Below, in pieces: positions 7,965-13,849 of a stretch of DNA of 13,849 bases. The stretch comes from an uncultured Sphingomonadales bacterium (GTDB taxonomy: Bacteria; Pseudomonadota; Alphaproteobacteria; Sphingomonadales; Sphingomonadaceae). Below the pieces are notes generated by a model. That model was not told where the DNA came from. It saw nothing but the letters and a program-made list of their open reading frames with translations, and ran no database searches. Location of the stretch: NCBI GenBank assembly GCA_937898535.1, contig CALDKP010000236.1:1-13849 (forward strand), written 5' to 3'. Both the position numbers and the translations under genes were made by a program. Within the stretch, counting starts at the first letter, position 1. The number at the start of each line of letters is the position of its first letter.

Positions 7965-8360
7965 ATGTTCGCAATCGTGCGCACAGGCGGCAAGCAGTAT
8001 CGCGTAGCCGCCGGAGACAAAATCGCAGTTGAAAAACTGTCTGGTGAAGCGGGTGACAAGATCTCGCTTGGTGACGTTCTGTTGGCCGGTGACGGCGACA
8101 CAGTGCAGGACGTAAACGGCCTGACCGTTTCTGCCGAAATCATTGCGCAAGAGCGCGGCGAAAAGGTGATCGTTTTCAAAAAGCGTCGTCGCCACAATTA
8201 TCGTCGTAAGCAGGGCCATCGTCAGTCACTGACGCTGCTGCGCATCCTCGCCGTCGGCAAGGAAGAGAAAAAGGCTGCTGCGCCGAAAGCCGAAAAGGCT
8301 GAAGCCGCGCCAAAGAAAGCCGCTGCGCCCAAAAAGGCTGCAGCTTCAAAGGAAGCTTGA
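7965..8360 (+). CDS. rplU: 50S ribosomal protein L21
   Basis: This primary rRNA-binding protein of the large subunit starts MFAIVRTGGKQYRV, the hallmark of L21. It carries the conserved C-terminal block VIVFKKRRRHNYRRKQGHRQ (residues 68-87), which contacts 23S rRNA. The usual family length is about 100-105 residues; here 131, because of a low-complexity Lys/Ala/Pro/Glu tail after about residue 98, as often seen in sphingomonads and relatives. The start is preceded by a modest GGATGAG site. rpmA follows after 31 bases, the standard rplU-rpmA operon. Confidence 0.98.
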   Translation: MFAIVRTGGKQYRVAAGDKIAVEKLSGEAGDKISLGDVLLAGDGDTVQDVNGLTVSAEIIAQERGEKVIVFKKRRRHNYRRKQGHRQSLTLLRILAVGKEEKKAAAPKAEKAEAAPKKAAAPKKAAASKEA

Positions 8361-8391
8361 GCGGCAACGCTCTGAGTTAGGAGTTTAGACC

Positions 8392-8661
8392 ATGGCACAT
8401 AAAAAAGCAGGTGGTTCGTCACGCAACGGTCGCGATTCAGCAGGCCGCCGCCTTGGCGTTAAGAAATTCGGTGGCGAAAGCGTCATCGGTGGCAACATTA
8501 TCATCCGTCAGCGCGGCACCAAGGTTTATCCAGGTGCTGGTGTTGGCCTTGGCAAGGACCACACTTTGTTCGCGCTCGTCGCGGGCCGTGTGCGTTTCCA
8601 CGCTGGCAAACTTGGCCGCAAATATGTGTCGGTCGACATGGCAGCCGCGGCGGCCGAATAA
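8392..8661 (+). CDS. rpmA: 50S ribosomal protein L27
   Basis: The 89-residue product is a complete L27, starting MAHKKAGGSSRNGRDS, the N-terminal arm that reaches the peptidyl transferase centre. It continues with the conserved KKFGGE, IIRQRGTKVYPG and GKDHTLFA blocks, with an Ala-rich C-terminal tail. There is no Firmicutes-type N-terminal extension needing cleavage. A TAGGAG ribosome binding site lies 8 bases before the ATG. It is co-transcribed with rplU, and a strong terminator follows about 75 bases after the stop codon. Confidence 0.98.
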   Translation: MAHKKAGGSSRNGRDSAGRRLGVKKFGGESVIGGNIIIRQRGTKVYPGAGVGLGKDHTLFALVAGRVRFHAGKLGRKYVSVDMAAAAAE

Positions 8662-8664
8662 ACA

Positions 8665-8727
8665 GGACAATCGATACCGGGTTGTCCAGACGGATGACCC
8701 GGAAATCGCATCAGGTGGTTTCCACCT
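8665..8727 (+). other. Structured 3' region of the rplU-rpmA transcript (two hairpins)
   Basis: Two hairpins lie between the rpmA stop and the terminator. The first pairs GGACAATC (8665-8672) with GGTTGTCC (8680-8687), including one G-U pair. The second is a perfect AGGTGG-TTT-CCACCT (8713-8727). Competing pairings are also possible: CCGGGT (8677-8682) with ACCCGG (8697-8702), or TGACCCG (8695-8701) with CGGGTCA (8741-8747) in the terminator. The repeats are seen directly; a regulatory or RNA-stability role is inference. Confidence 0.4.
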
Positions 8728-8734
8728 TTGAACA

Positions 8735-8768
8735 GGGAGACGGGTCAACCGGTCTCCCTTTCTTTTTG
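8735..8768 (+). terminator. Rho-independent terminator after rpmA
   Basis: GGGAGAC (8735-8741) pairs with GTCTCCC (8752-8758). A further GGT/ACC pairing is possible inside the loop. The stem is followed at once by TTTCTTTTTG. This is a classical intrinsic terminator closing the ribosomal protein operon, so the acetyltransferase gene that follows depends on readthrough or its own promoter. Confidence 0.9.
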
Positions 8769-8861
8769 TCTCATTCTCCCTGTTCTCAGCTTCCTGCGGA
8801 GGAACTGTAACACCGCTGTCGCTTTATCATGCAAGGGGCGGCGCAGAACCGGAGAGAAATG

Positions 8862-9452
8862 ATGTTCGCGAGAACCGAAAGATTGTTATTGCGGCCGAGC
8901 TGGCCCGAAGATGCAGGCGAGCTTCATCAGGCGATCGCCGATGAGGGCATTGTCCGCAATCTCGCCCGCGCGCCGTGGCCCTACACGGCGGAGGATGCCG
9001 TGCGTTCCGCAACGCAGGAGCATGACGCGCACTTCCCATCCTTTTTGATGATGCTGCGTACCAATGGTGCGCCGCGTCTAATCGGCGCGTGCGGTATTGG
9101 TAACCTCAACGGCGATCCCGAACTGGGCTACTGGATCGGCAGGCCATATTGGGGATTGGGCTTCGCCACCGAAGCCAGCCGCGCCGTCATTGAGATAGCC
9201 AAGACCATCGGTCACAAGAAATTGGTCGCGAGCCACTTCACCGACAACCCTGCGTCAGGCAAAGTCCTACGCAAGCTTGGCTTTCAAAGCACAGGCAAGA
9301 CCGCCGTTCGCCACAGCAACGGCCGCGGCATTGCCACGACATGTGCACTGTACGAACGGTCGCTTGATGCAACGGCCACCGACGACGCGGATATGCGAAG
9401 CACACGCCCCCTCGGTATGCGCGAATATATGGAACGCCTGCAGGCGGCCTGA
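8862..9452 (+). CDS. GNAT-family N-acetyltransferase (RimJ/RimL type)
   Basis: The 196-residue product is a GNAT-fold acetyltransferase that should transfer acetyl from acetyl-CoA to an amine, possibly a protein N-terminus. It begins with the RimJ/RimL-like TERLLLRP strand (residues 5-12). It carries LGYWIGRPYWGLGFATEA (88-105), where R94/G98/G100 form the acetyl-CoA pyrophosphate-binding loop, and the late block NPASGKVLRKLGF (129-141). About 25 polar residues follow the domain. The frame extends to an ATG at 8829, but GGAGAG at 8851-8856 places the start at 8862 (the adjacent ATG at 8859 is too close). Many alphaproteobacteria have a GNAT gene just after rpmA and before obgE; here the position fits but obgE does not follow. 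The substrate is unknown. Confidence 0.92.
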   Translation: MFARTERLLLRPSWPEDAGELHQAIADEGIVRNLARAPWPYTAEDAVRSATQEHDAHFPSFLMMLRTNGAPRLIGACGIGNLNGDPELGYWIGRPYWGLGFATEASRAVIEIAKTIGHKKLVASHFTDNPASGKVLRKLGFQSTGKTAVRHSNGRGIATTCALYERSLDATATDDADMRSTRPLGMREYMERLQAA

Positions 9453-9560
9453 GAGGCATTTAGACCTGACCCCGGGAACCGAAAATGGTTATCTTTCGGC
9501 GTCGAAGAGGTTGTGATTTCGTCGGTCGCAGTTGTTGGCATTGGTGTCATTAAGCTCCAC

Positions 9561-9626
9561 GCCGACTGGTCGGCTATAACAATGCCGAAATATAACGTTG
9601 ATTATTCTAAACCGCGCTTGCAAGCG
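9561..9626. repeat. Two palindromes upstream of the guanylyltransferase gene
   Basis: GCCGAC-TG-GTCGGC (9561-9574) and the perfect 12-bp palindrome CGCTTGCAAGCG (9615-9626) sit in an AT-richer part of the gap before the mannose-1-phosphate guanylyltransferase. A third, weaker repeat is CCGAAA (9479-9484) with TTTCGG (9494-9499). They could be regulator sites; no convincing promoter boxes were found beside them. The symmetry is seen, the role is not known. Confidence 0.3.
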
Positions 9627-9703
9627 ATCGAATAAAATTGGTTTTTGTATTTGACCGGTTGCATAACTTCGGCGACATCGTGGCGTTGCTTAGAATTACG
9701 GTT

Positions 9704-9709
9704 GGAGGA
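9704..9709 (+). promoter_or_regulatory. Ribosome binding site that sets the guanylyltransferase start
   Basis: GGAGGA ends 6 bases before the GTG at 9716. It is the best Shine-Dalgarno match in the window and picks the GTG over the in-frame TTG at 9638, which would add 26 residues foreign to the family. Confidence 0.8.
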
Positions 9710-9715
9710 TTACTT

Positions 9716-10750
9716 GTGAGCATAACTCCTGTGATTTTGTCGGGCGGCGGTGGAACACGGCTGTGGCCCATGTCCACACCGCAAATGCCTAAACAGTTTC
9801 TGGCATTGACGGGTTCGCGCACGATGTTCCAACTGACAGTGTTGCGCGTGATGGACAGGGAGCAGTTTGCGGCACCCCTCATAGTAGCTAACGCATCGCA
9901 CGCTGAGATCGTTAGCGATCAGTTGGCTGAAATCGGCGTTACCGACGCAATCATTTTACTTGAACCTTGCGCGCGAAACACAGCGCCTGCAATTGCGTTG
10001 GCGGCACTCGCGGGAGATGCGCCAGACAACGTCATGCTGGTGATGCCAAGCGACCATGTCATCGCCGACGAAGCGGCATTTCACGCGGCGACAGAGGCGC
10101 TTTTGCCGCAAGTTCAAGATGGCTGGCTTGCCACTTATGGGATCAACCCGACTGGTCCCGAGACAGGCTACGGCTATATCCAGATGGGTTCCGCCGTTGG
10201 CACCGGCGTTCACGCCGTGCAGCGATTTGTAGAAAAGCCCGACGCAGCTCGAGCTGCCGCGATGATCGAAAGCGGCGACCATGTTTGGAATGGCGGGATA
10301 TTCCTGTTTCGCGCCGATACTTATTTAGACGCCGTTGCAGAATATGCGCCCGAGATGGATGAGGCCGTGCGCCTCGCTATGTCCAAGGCTGAACGAAGCG
10401 GCAATCAACTACGCCCCAACCATGAAAGCTTTGCCGCCTGTCCAGCAGACAGCATCGATTACGCCATTATGGAAAAGGCACCCAAGGTTGCGGTCGCGCC
10501 AGTGGGCATGGGTTGGTCAGACGTCGGTAGCTGGGATGCATTATATGAAATCGGCAACAATGATGCGGACGGAAATGTATCATCGGGTGCCGTTCGCATA
10601 GACACCAGCCATGGGAACCTCATCCACGCCAATGGCATTCGCGTTTCAGTGCACGGCGTCAACGATTTGCTGATCATCGCAAACGGCAGTGAGGTAATGA
10701 TCCTGCCGCGCGGGACAAGCCAAAAGGTTCGGGATTTCGCAAAGGACTGA
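9716..10750 (+). CDS. manC: Mannose-1-phosphate guanylyltransferase (GDP-mannose pyrophosphorylase)
   Basis: This cytoplasmic enzyme joins mannose-1-phosphate and GTP to GDP-mannose and pyrophosphate, feeding mannose, fucose or rhamnose residues into surface polysaccharides. From the GTG start it is 344 residues. Motifs in order: pyrophosphorylase signature GGGGTRLWP (10-18) with Lys26, LEPCARNTAPAI (82-93), PSDH (111-114), FVEKP (171-175), WNGGIF (191-196), DYAIMEK (248-254) and GWSDVGSW (266-273). The sequence stops after a short C-terminal region and lacks the phosphomannose-isomerase cupin domain of long ManC/AlgA proteins (about 470-480 residues), so it is a single-activity form. A separate isomerase must exist elsewhere. 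It stands alone between a GNAT gene and a convergent hydrolase gene, not in a polysaccharide cluster. Confidence 0.95.
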   Translation: MSITPVILSGGGGTRLWPMSTPQMPKQFLALTGSRTMFQLTVLRVMDREQFAAPLIVANASHAEIVSDQLAEIGVTDAIILLEPCARNTAPAIALAALAGDAPDNVMLVMPSDHVIADEAAFHAATEALLPQVQDGWLATYGINPTGPETGYGYIQMGSAVGTGVHAVQRFVEKPDAARAAAMIESGDHVWNGGIFLFRADTYLDAVAEYAPEMDEAVRLAMSKAERSGNQLRPNHESFAACPADSIDYAIMEKAPKVAVAPVGMGWSDVGSWDALYEIGNNDADGNVSSGAVRIDTSHGNLIHANGIRVSVHGVNDLLIIANGSEVMILPRGTSQKVRDFAKD

Positions 10751-10926
10751 CGGCCGCATTATTCGGTGTTTCTTACAGTCGTCGTGCCTTGATGGCTGCA
10801 CGAACGTTACCATGACCCTCTCCATTGTGTGTGTGAGTTTAGCCTAGCTTGATGCGCAGTTGATCCAGTTGGCTGATGATCTTCAGCGCGCCAACGGTCG
10901 CCATGCTTGTCGCCTTAGCCAGCGAA

Positions 10927-11859
10927 TTAGGCTGCGGCGGAGTATTTCAGCGGGATAGGCAATGGTATTGGCAGGTCAGCTGCCTGAAACCCTGCGCGTT
11001 CTGCGCTAATTGTCGCGAGGTTGGCTTCGCCTTGGGCGAGGAGCAGGCGGTCGTCTTGGTCCCAGGGGTGGAAATTTGGGCGGAAGAAAGACGCCCAGTG
11101 GCGCAGGACATTGCGGCCAATGCCATTTTTGCCGAAGCCGGAGCGCAAGACGCCGCGTATGGATGTCCAGAAGCCCACACCATCCTGACGCAGCAATTCG
11201 ATTTGGCCCAATGTGCGGTTAATGAAGAAGCTGGTGGTCACCGCGAGCATGAAGACGCTGCGCCACGCGTAGCGGCGGGCGGCGCTCCAATCGCGTGTCG
11301 CGTTGTTCCAGACATCGAATGCGACGCCTTTATGTTCGACTTCTTCGACTGCGTGCCAGAGCCACAGTTCGCGCATATCATTGTCGACACCCTCAAGGTG
11401 GTGCGGGTTTTTGAGAATTTCGGCGGCGATGATCGCGGTGAAATGTTCGATGCACATTGTCGCGGTCAGCTTGACGGTGTCGCTTGCGTCCTTGAAAAAC
11501 GAGACAAAGGCACGAATTTTGCGGTCGAGTGGCGCGATGTCGTAGCCTGCATCAAGCAGGCCCTTATTCATCGCAAGATGCTCCCGGCTGTGCGCGGCCT
11601 CTTGTGCGATGAAGGCCTTAACTTCGGACCTTAATGGCTCGGGTACGCGGTTAACCCACGGTGCGAGGCTGCGGATCATGAAGGTCTCGCCGTGCGGGAA
11701 TATCGCCGAGAGCGCATTGAAAAATGCCGTCGCAAAGGGGTCCCGCCGAACCCAGTGTCGCTCGCGCGATGCGCGCAGCGTCGCGCGAAAGCGTCGCGAA
11801 GAAATGTCGGGCTTGATTGTCAAGGCCACAGGTTGGGCGGCTAATGTCTTCTGGTTCAT
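10927..11859 (-). CDS. PF10118-type predicted metal-dependent hydrolase
   Basis: The 310-residue product matches the predicted metal-dependent hydrolase family (PF10118), a helical, ferritin-like fold. Candidate metal ligands lie in FPHGE (54-58), QEAAHSREH (86-94), CIEHF (136-140) and WHAVEEVEHKG (168-178), spaced like a di-metal site. A hydrophobic stretch at about 201-214 may be buried or membrane-associated. Expected domain positions all fall within the chosen start. The frame is open upstream to 12018, but those 53 residues are unlike the family and would run into the promoter region of the divergent regulator; MNQKTLAAQP at 11859 fits, though no clear ribosome site precedes it. Family members are proteobacterial, often beside a TetR regulator, and the true reaction is uncharacterised. 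Divergence from the TetR gene suggests it is that regulator's target. Confidence 0.88.
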   Translation of the reverse strand: MNQKTLAAQPVALTIKPDISSRRFRATLRASRERHWVRRDPFATAFFNALSAIFPHGETFMIRSLAPWVNRVPEPLRSEVKAFIAQEAAHSREHLAMNKGLLDAGYDIAPLDRKIRAFVSFFKDASDTVKLTATMCIEHFTAIIAAEILKNPHHLEGVDNDMRELWLWHAVEEVEHKGVAFDVWNNATRDWSAARRYAWRSVFMLAVTTSFFINRTLGQIELLRQDGVGFWTSIRGVLRSGFGKNGIGRNVLRHWASFFRPNFHPWDQDDRLLLAQGEANLATISAERAGFQAADLPIPLPIPLKYSAAA

Positions 11860-11983
11860 GGTCGAAAAATACACGGGGCGCCTAAAGTTATCGTTAATGC
11901 AGGCAGTTAATACGCCGGAAGGCATGGCCTGCCTGTTACCCGACAATGCACACGCGATAGAGGCGCCAAAATATTCAATGCTA

Positions 11984-12008
11984 TTGGACAAGCAAAGCAA
12001 TTGTCCTA
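11984..12008. promoter_or_regulatory. Candidate TetR-family operator
   Basis: An inverted repeat GGACAA (11986-11991) and TTGTCC (12001-12006), 9 bases apart, sits 34 bases before the regulator's ATG and in the only region shared by the two divergent genes. TTGCTT-N16-TATTTT on the minus strand overlaps it and could be the hydrolase promoter. Size and position suit a dimeric TetR protein; binding is inference. Confidence 0.38.
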
Positions 12009-12040
12009 ACGTCTGCAATCAAACTGACACACAGGCACTC

Positions 12041-12673
12041 ATGACCACACACGCATCAAAGATTGTTCATTTGAATGAGCCCGCCATGCCGCGCCGGTTA
12101 AGCCCCGAGGCAAGCCGCTTGGCGGCGCTTGAGGCCGCGCGCGACTTGTTGCTTGAATCGGGCCCGCAGGCCGTTACCCTTAAGGCAGTCGCGGGGCGCA
12201 TTGGCCGCACGCACGCCAATTTGCTGCATCATTTCGGCTCAGCCTCTGGGCTTCGGCGCGAACTTGCCGCCTATATGGGCGACAAAATCTGCAGCAAGAT
12301 CGGCGCGGCGGTTGTGCAAATGCGCGGCGGAGTGGTGACGCCGCACGAGCTGGCTGACTTGATTTTTGACCAGTTTGATCGTGAGGGTGCGGGTGCGCTT
12401 GCGTCGTGGATGCTGCTGTCGGGCAATGAAGATGCGCTCGACCCTATTATCGAGGCGATCCATAGGCTGGTCGATGAAATCAGCGAGGATGGACACGACG
12501 ACACGTCGCTGCATGAACTCACGCTCGAGATGGTGCTGATGGCGTTGGGTGACGCTTTGTTGGGCGGCCCAATGTCGGCCTCTCTGGGCCTGCCCCGCGA
12601 GACGGGACGGCAAATTGCCGGCCGCAAGTTGGCGGCTTCATTCGATGAATGGCAGTCCCAGATTAAGGGCTAA
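12041..12673 (+). CDS. TetR/AcrR-family transcriptional regulator
   Basis: The 210-residue product is a normal-length TetR regulator. Its N-terminal helix-turn-helix spans about residues 24-72, with AALEAARDLLLESG as helix 1, VTLKAVAGRIGRTHANLLHHFGS as turn plus recognition helix, and the following LRRELAAYM helix. The C-terminal part (about 80-205) is the variable ligand/dimer domain, with no metal or cofactor motif seen. It probably represses itself and the divergent hydrolase gene through the inverted repeat at 11984-12008. The frame is open to 11609, but that extension overlaps the hydrolase gene antisense and is not believable. ATG 12041 is chosen, with ATG 12086 (MPRRLSPEA) as an alternative; neither has a strong ribosome site. 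The ligand is unknown. Confidence 0.92.
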   Translation: MTTHASKIVHLNEPAMPRRLSPEASRLAALEAARDLLLESGPQAVTLKAVAGRIGRTHANLLHHFGSASGLRRELAAYMGDKICSKIGAAVVQMRGGVVTPHELADLIFDQFDREGAGALASWMLLSGNEDALDPIIEAIHRLVDEISEDGHDDTSLHELTLEMVLMALGDALLGGPMSASLGLPRETGRQIAGRKLAASFDEWQSQIKG

Positions 12674-12674
12674 T

Positions 12675-12695
12675 GCGCCGATGGCGCTACGGCGC
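12675..12695. terminator. Possible shared hairpin between convergent TetR and epimerase genes
   Basis: GCGCCG (12675-12680) and CGGCGC (12690-12695) form a 6-bp stem with a 9-base loop, right after the TetR stop and covering the epimerase stop. There is no T-run on either side, so it may act as an imperfect or Rho-assisted terminator, or only as an mRNA end block. Confidence 0.35.
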
Positions 12696-13670
12696 GACGC
12701 GGTAATATTCGCGGTACCACGCGGCAAATTTTTCCAGACCCTCGGCCAGCATCACCTTGGGCTTATAGCCCGTCAGTGCGTGCAACTTTGACACATCGGC
12801 GTAGGTGGCGGTTACATCGCCGGGCTGCATCGGCCGCATCACTTTGACGGCCGCATGCCCAATGGCTTTCTCGAGCGTCTCGATCATTTCCATCAGGCCA
12901 ACGGGATGGCTGTCGCCAATGTTGAGCATGCGGTGCTCGCCGTGGGCGGGTGGGTTGTCGAGCGCGCCAATGACACCGTCAACAATGTCATCGATGTACG
13001 TGAAATCGCGCGCCATCTTGCCGTCGCCGAAGACCTCAATCGCCTCACCCTTCAGGATTTTCTGCGTGAAACTGAAATAGGCCATATCTGGCCGCCCCCA
13101 CGGACCGTAGACCGTAAAGAACCGGAGCCCCGTTTGCGGGAAGCCGTATAATTTGGCGTAGGACTGGCTCATCAGTTCGCCCGCGCGCTTGGTTGCGGCG
13201 TAAAGTGACACAGGATCAGTGGCGGGCTCGTCTTCCTTGAAGCCCTCTCCGCCCATTGGCCTTTCGCCGTAGACTGAACTTGAGGACGCGTAGACGAGAT
13301 GCTCAAAACCCTCCGCATGGCGGCACGCCTCCATCACCGAGAGGTGGCCCGCGAGATTTGAGCGTTCGTAGGCGAAGGGATTTTCAATACTGTAGCGCAC
13401 GCCCGCCTGCGCCGCCAAGTGGACCACGCGCACGATGGCATTGTCGCGGACCAGCGCCGCCATTTTTGCGGTGTCGGCAATGTCGATACGTTCAAATGCG
13501 AAGCTATTGATCCCCGCAAAAGTCGCAAGGCGCGCCTCTTTCAGTGCGGGGTCGTAATAGTCATTGACGATGTCGACGCCAATGACGCGCTCACCGCGCG
13601 CAAGCAACCGATGCGCCACGGCATGACCAATGAAACCGGCTGCGCCTGTTACGAGTATCGGTGCCGGCAT
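12687..13670 (-). CDS. NAD-dependent epimerase, probably UDP-glucuronate 4-epimerase
   Basis: This extended short-chain dehydrogenase of 327 residues should interconvert UDP-glucuronate and UDP-galacturonate, using tightly bound NAD. The Rossmann motif TGAAGFIG is at 8-15, the cofactor-side ASSSSVYG at 128-135, and the catalytic YAATK at 157-161 (Tyr157, Lys161). NDYYDPALKEARL (36-48), GRPDMAYFSF (192-201) and ARDFTYIDDIVDGV (220-233) are typical of the UDP-glucuronate 4-epimerase branch rather than plain GalE. Length is close to the usual 330-340. The ATG at 13670 has AAGGA about 11 bases upstream. The product would feed acidic surface polysaccharide; no glycosyltransferase gene is in the window. 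Another UDP-hexuronate or UDP-hexose epimerase specificity is possible. Confidence 0.93.
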   Translation of the reverse strand: MPAPILVTGAAGFIGHAVAHRLLARGERVIGVDIVNDYYDPALKEARLATFAGINSFAFERIDIADTAKMAALVRDNAIVRVVHLAAQAGVRYSIENPFAYERSNLAGHLSVMEACRHAEGFEHLVYASSSSVYGERPMGGEGFKEDEPATDPVSLYAATKRAGELMSQSYAKLYGFPQTGLRFFTVYGPWGRPDMAYFSFTQKILKGEAIEVFGDGKMARDFTYIDDIVDGVIGALDNPPAHGEHRMLNIGDSHPVGLMEMIETLEKAIGHAAVKVMRPMQPGDVTATYADVSKLHALTGYKPKVMLAEGLEKFAAWYREYYRVAP

Positions 13671-13849
13671 TTCAAAAAACGTCCTTGTGCATCAACGCAA
13701 ATGAGCGGGCGTAAAAAACACCTAGCTTTTCGTCCCATGCCGAACGCCTTAACACCGAACGGTGCCGAAGCAACATAGGTGATGTCGATGTGGTCGCTTA
13801 GAAAATATTACTTTGAAGAATGCTTGTTGTCGGTAGGCCAAGTCAGGCG

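Noticed and set aside
10876..11634. 252-codon plus-strand open frame
   Set aside because: Antisense to the PF10118 hydrolase, whose metal-ligand motifs fix the minus strand as coding.
11860..12018. N-terminal extension of the PF10118 hydrolase
   Set aside because: The added 53 residues do not resemble the family and would cover the shared regulatory gap; the family sequence starts at about 11859.
11609..12040. Upstream extension of the TetR frame
   Set aside because: The extra 144 residues overlap the hydrolase gene and its promoter region antisense and are not part of the TetR fold; a 210-residue protein from 12041 is normal size.
13419..13778. 119-codon plus-strand open frame over the epimerase start
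   Set aside because: Two thirds is antisense to the epimerase Rossmann domain. The short tail from an ATG at 13702 has no ribosome site.
1..13849. A hidden novel system (CRISPR, toxin-antitoxin, phage defence, retron, mobile element)
   Set aside because: No spaced direct-repeat array, reverse transcriptase, nuclease, integrase or transposase, and no paired small toxin-like genes; nearly all coding content falls into known families.

Overview
The window looks like ordinary chromosomal DNA of an alphaproteobacterium, most probably a member of the Sphingomonadales (inference). The basis is the moderately high GC, the rplU-rpmA-GNAT gene order, the lysine/alanine-rich tail on ribosomal protein L21, a TonB-type transducer of the sphingomonad style, and a divergent TetR/PF10118 hydrolase pair. 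I see no insertion sequence, integrase, tRNA, rRNA or CRISPR array. No stretch of more than 300 bases lacks a gene; the longest gap is 9453-9715.

Layout. Positions 1-85 (minus) hold the N-terminus of a lipoprotein running off the left edge. A cytochrome P450 (287-1654, +) diverges from it and is followed by a TonB-like periplasmic protein (1730-2527, +). This converges, through a shared hairpin, on a secreted DUF885 putative metallopeptidase (2547-4379, -). Next on the minus strand come PEP carboxylase (4499-7186) and, upstream of it, a small lipoprotein (7252-7758), possibly one transcript. Diverging from these is the plus-strand group rplU, rpmA and a GNAT acetyltransferase (7965-9452), with a strong terminator after rpmA. 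A mannose-1-phosphate guanylyltransferase follows (9716-10750, +). A PF10118 metal-dependent hydrolase (10927-11859, -) diverges from a TetR-family regulator (12041-12673, +), which converges on a UDP-glucuronate 4-epimerase-like enzyme (12687-13670, -).

How the genes work together. PEP carboxylase is anaplerotic, L21/L27 serve the large ribosomal subunit, and the guanylyltransferase and epimerase make nucleotide-sugar precursors (GDP-mannose, UDP-galacturonate) for surface polysaccharide. The P450, DUF885 protein and PF10118 hydrolase are accessory enzymes with unknown substrates. The TetR/hydrolase pair is the only likely local regulatory circuit, and an inverted repeat in their intergenic region is a candidate operator.

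I did not find a convincing undescribed multi-gene system. The points most worth a second look are the structured 3' region of rpmA, the guanylyltransferase sitting where obgE is often found, two inverted repeats placed to control expression (DUF885 translation start, TetR promoter), and several small unexplained reading frames in the gaps.
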